Shown in pieces: positions 63,846 through 64,000 of a stretch of 64,000 nucleotides of DNA. Each line of letters opens with the position of its first letter. The stretch's first letter is position 1. The notes under the pieces are model-generated. The model searched no databases and had not been told where the DNA came from. It worked only from the letters and a program-made list of their open reading frames with translations. This DNA comes from CAZHCG01 sp046484285 (GTDB taxonomy: Bacteria; Myxococcota_A; Polyangia; JAAYKL01). Location: the NCBI GenBank assembly GCA_046484285.1, contig JAWOBP010000151.1, forward strand, positions 1 to 64,000, given 5' to 3'. The position numbers and the translations under genes were made by a program.

Positions 63846-64000
63846 GCGCTCTGCGTGATGCTCTCGCAGCAGTCTCGTCCGACGTAGAGCTGTTCGGTGG
63901 CAATCGGATCGGAGAATCCGGCCGTTCGTTTTCGATAAAAAAGGTGCGGCGTGGTGACGAGGTGGTTGCTGCGCTGTTCGACCTCGGAGGCGAACGTGGG
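63842..64000 (+). CDS. Partner gene of the ATPase, truncated by the window end
   Basis: GTG at 63842 overlaps the ATPase stop (GTGA) and is followed by 53 codons to the window edge: MSALRDALAAVSSDVELFGG, then NRIGESGRSFSIKKVRRGDE. No family is recognised from so short a piece. Coupling to the ATPase implies a shared role, perhaps an effector or accessory subunit. Confidence 0.65.
   Translation, partial: MSALRDALAAVSSDVELFGGNRIGESGRSFSIKKVRRGDEVVAALFDLGGERG

Overview
The window reads as chromosomal DNA of an uncultured, high-GC Gram-negative bacterium, most like the Myxococcota/former Deltaproteobacteria. Reasons: GC is about two thirds by eye; there are outer-membrane assembly genes (TamA/TamB, Pal, a CpoB-like protein), a Ser/Thr kinase with a PEGA tail, and many predicted lipoproteins, four of which carry a low-complexity Asp-Thr/Asp-Ala/Asp-Ser/Asp-Gly linker just after the lipidated Cys. 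No rRNA, phage or plasmid backbone is seen. The taxonomic guess is inference.

Left edge (1-900): a junkyard of three broken pieces. A transposase pseudogene runs off the left end. It abuts a relic that looks like the end of a subtype I-F CRISPR array: one full 28-nt repeat, a 32-nt spacer and the last 8 nt of a second repeat. That in turn abuts a truncated formylglycine-generating-enzyme (FGE)-like gene.

900-16,600: CDF metal exporter with a NifX-like tail, rRNA-type methyltransferase, Asp-X lipoprotein, RluA-type pseudouridine synthase coupled to cysS, a giant Cys-repeat lipoprotein, a SanA-like protein, a CpoB-like/Pal pair, two lipoproteins, and a B12-binding radical SAM-DUF2344 fusion. 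16,600-25,200: tamA-tamB, then another Asp-Thr lipoprotein. 25,200-29,140: an outer-membrane-type protein, ECF sigma factor and anti-sigma/FecR/TPR protein in one minus-strand cluster. 29,170-33,400: pteridine-reductase-like SDR and mpl, a GC-poor spacer ending in a strong terminator, and a TonB-like anchored protein. 33,500-38,100: an outer-membrane-type protein, tRNA-Leu(UAA), a HTH protein with a degenerate receiver, a patatin with a receiver-like N-terminus, and a PC4-like protein. 38,250-44,330: purL (with PurS-like N-terminus)-purQ, an FGE-like pseudogene, and purN sandwiched between two lipoprotein genes. 44,600-48,800: LysM/TPR protein coupled to a Ser/Thr kinase, a single-domain response regulator, a parvulin foldase. 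48,850-58,600: MTAP-PfkB pair, RND efflux pair, and a membrane protein with a spermidine-synthase-like domain. 59,100-64,000: M24 peptidase and OPT oligopeptide transporter (plausibly peptide uptake and hydrolysis), then an ABC/OLD-type ATPase overlapping a second gene cut by the window end.

The most distinctive non-coding feature is a 163-bp inverted-repeat element (8326-8488, 25201-25363, 44438-44600). The copies are about 97% identical by eye, have 17-bp terminal inverted repeats, sit in CTAG-like targets, and all lie within a few bases of stop codons. It looks like a recently active MITE of IS630/Tc1-mariner type. Together with the CRISPR relic, the paired degenerate receivers at 35.7-37.7 kb, and the ATPase pair at the right edge, it is the best candidate for follow-up.
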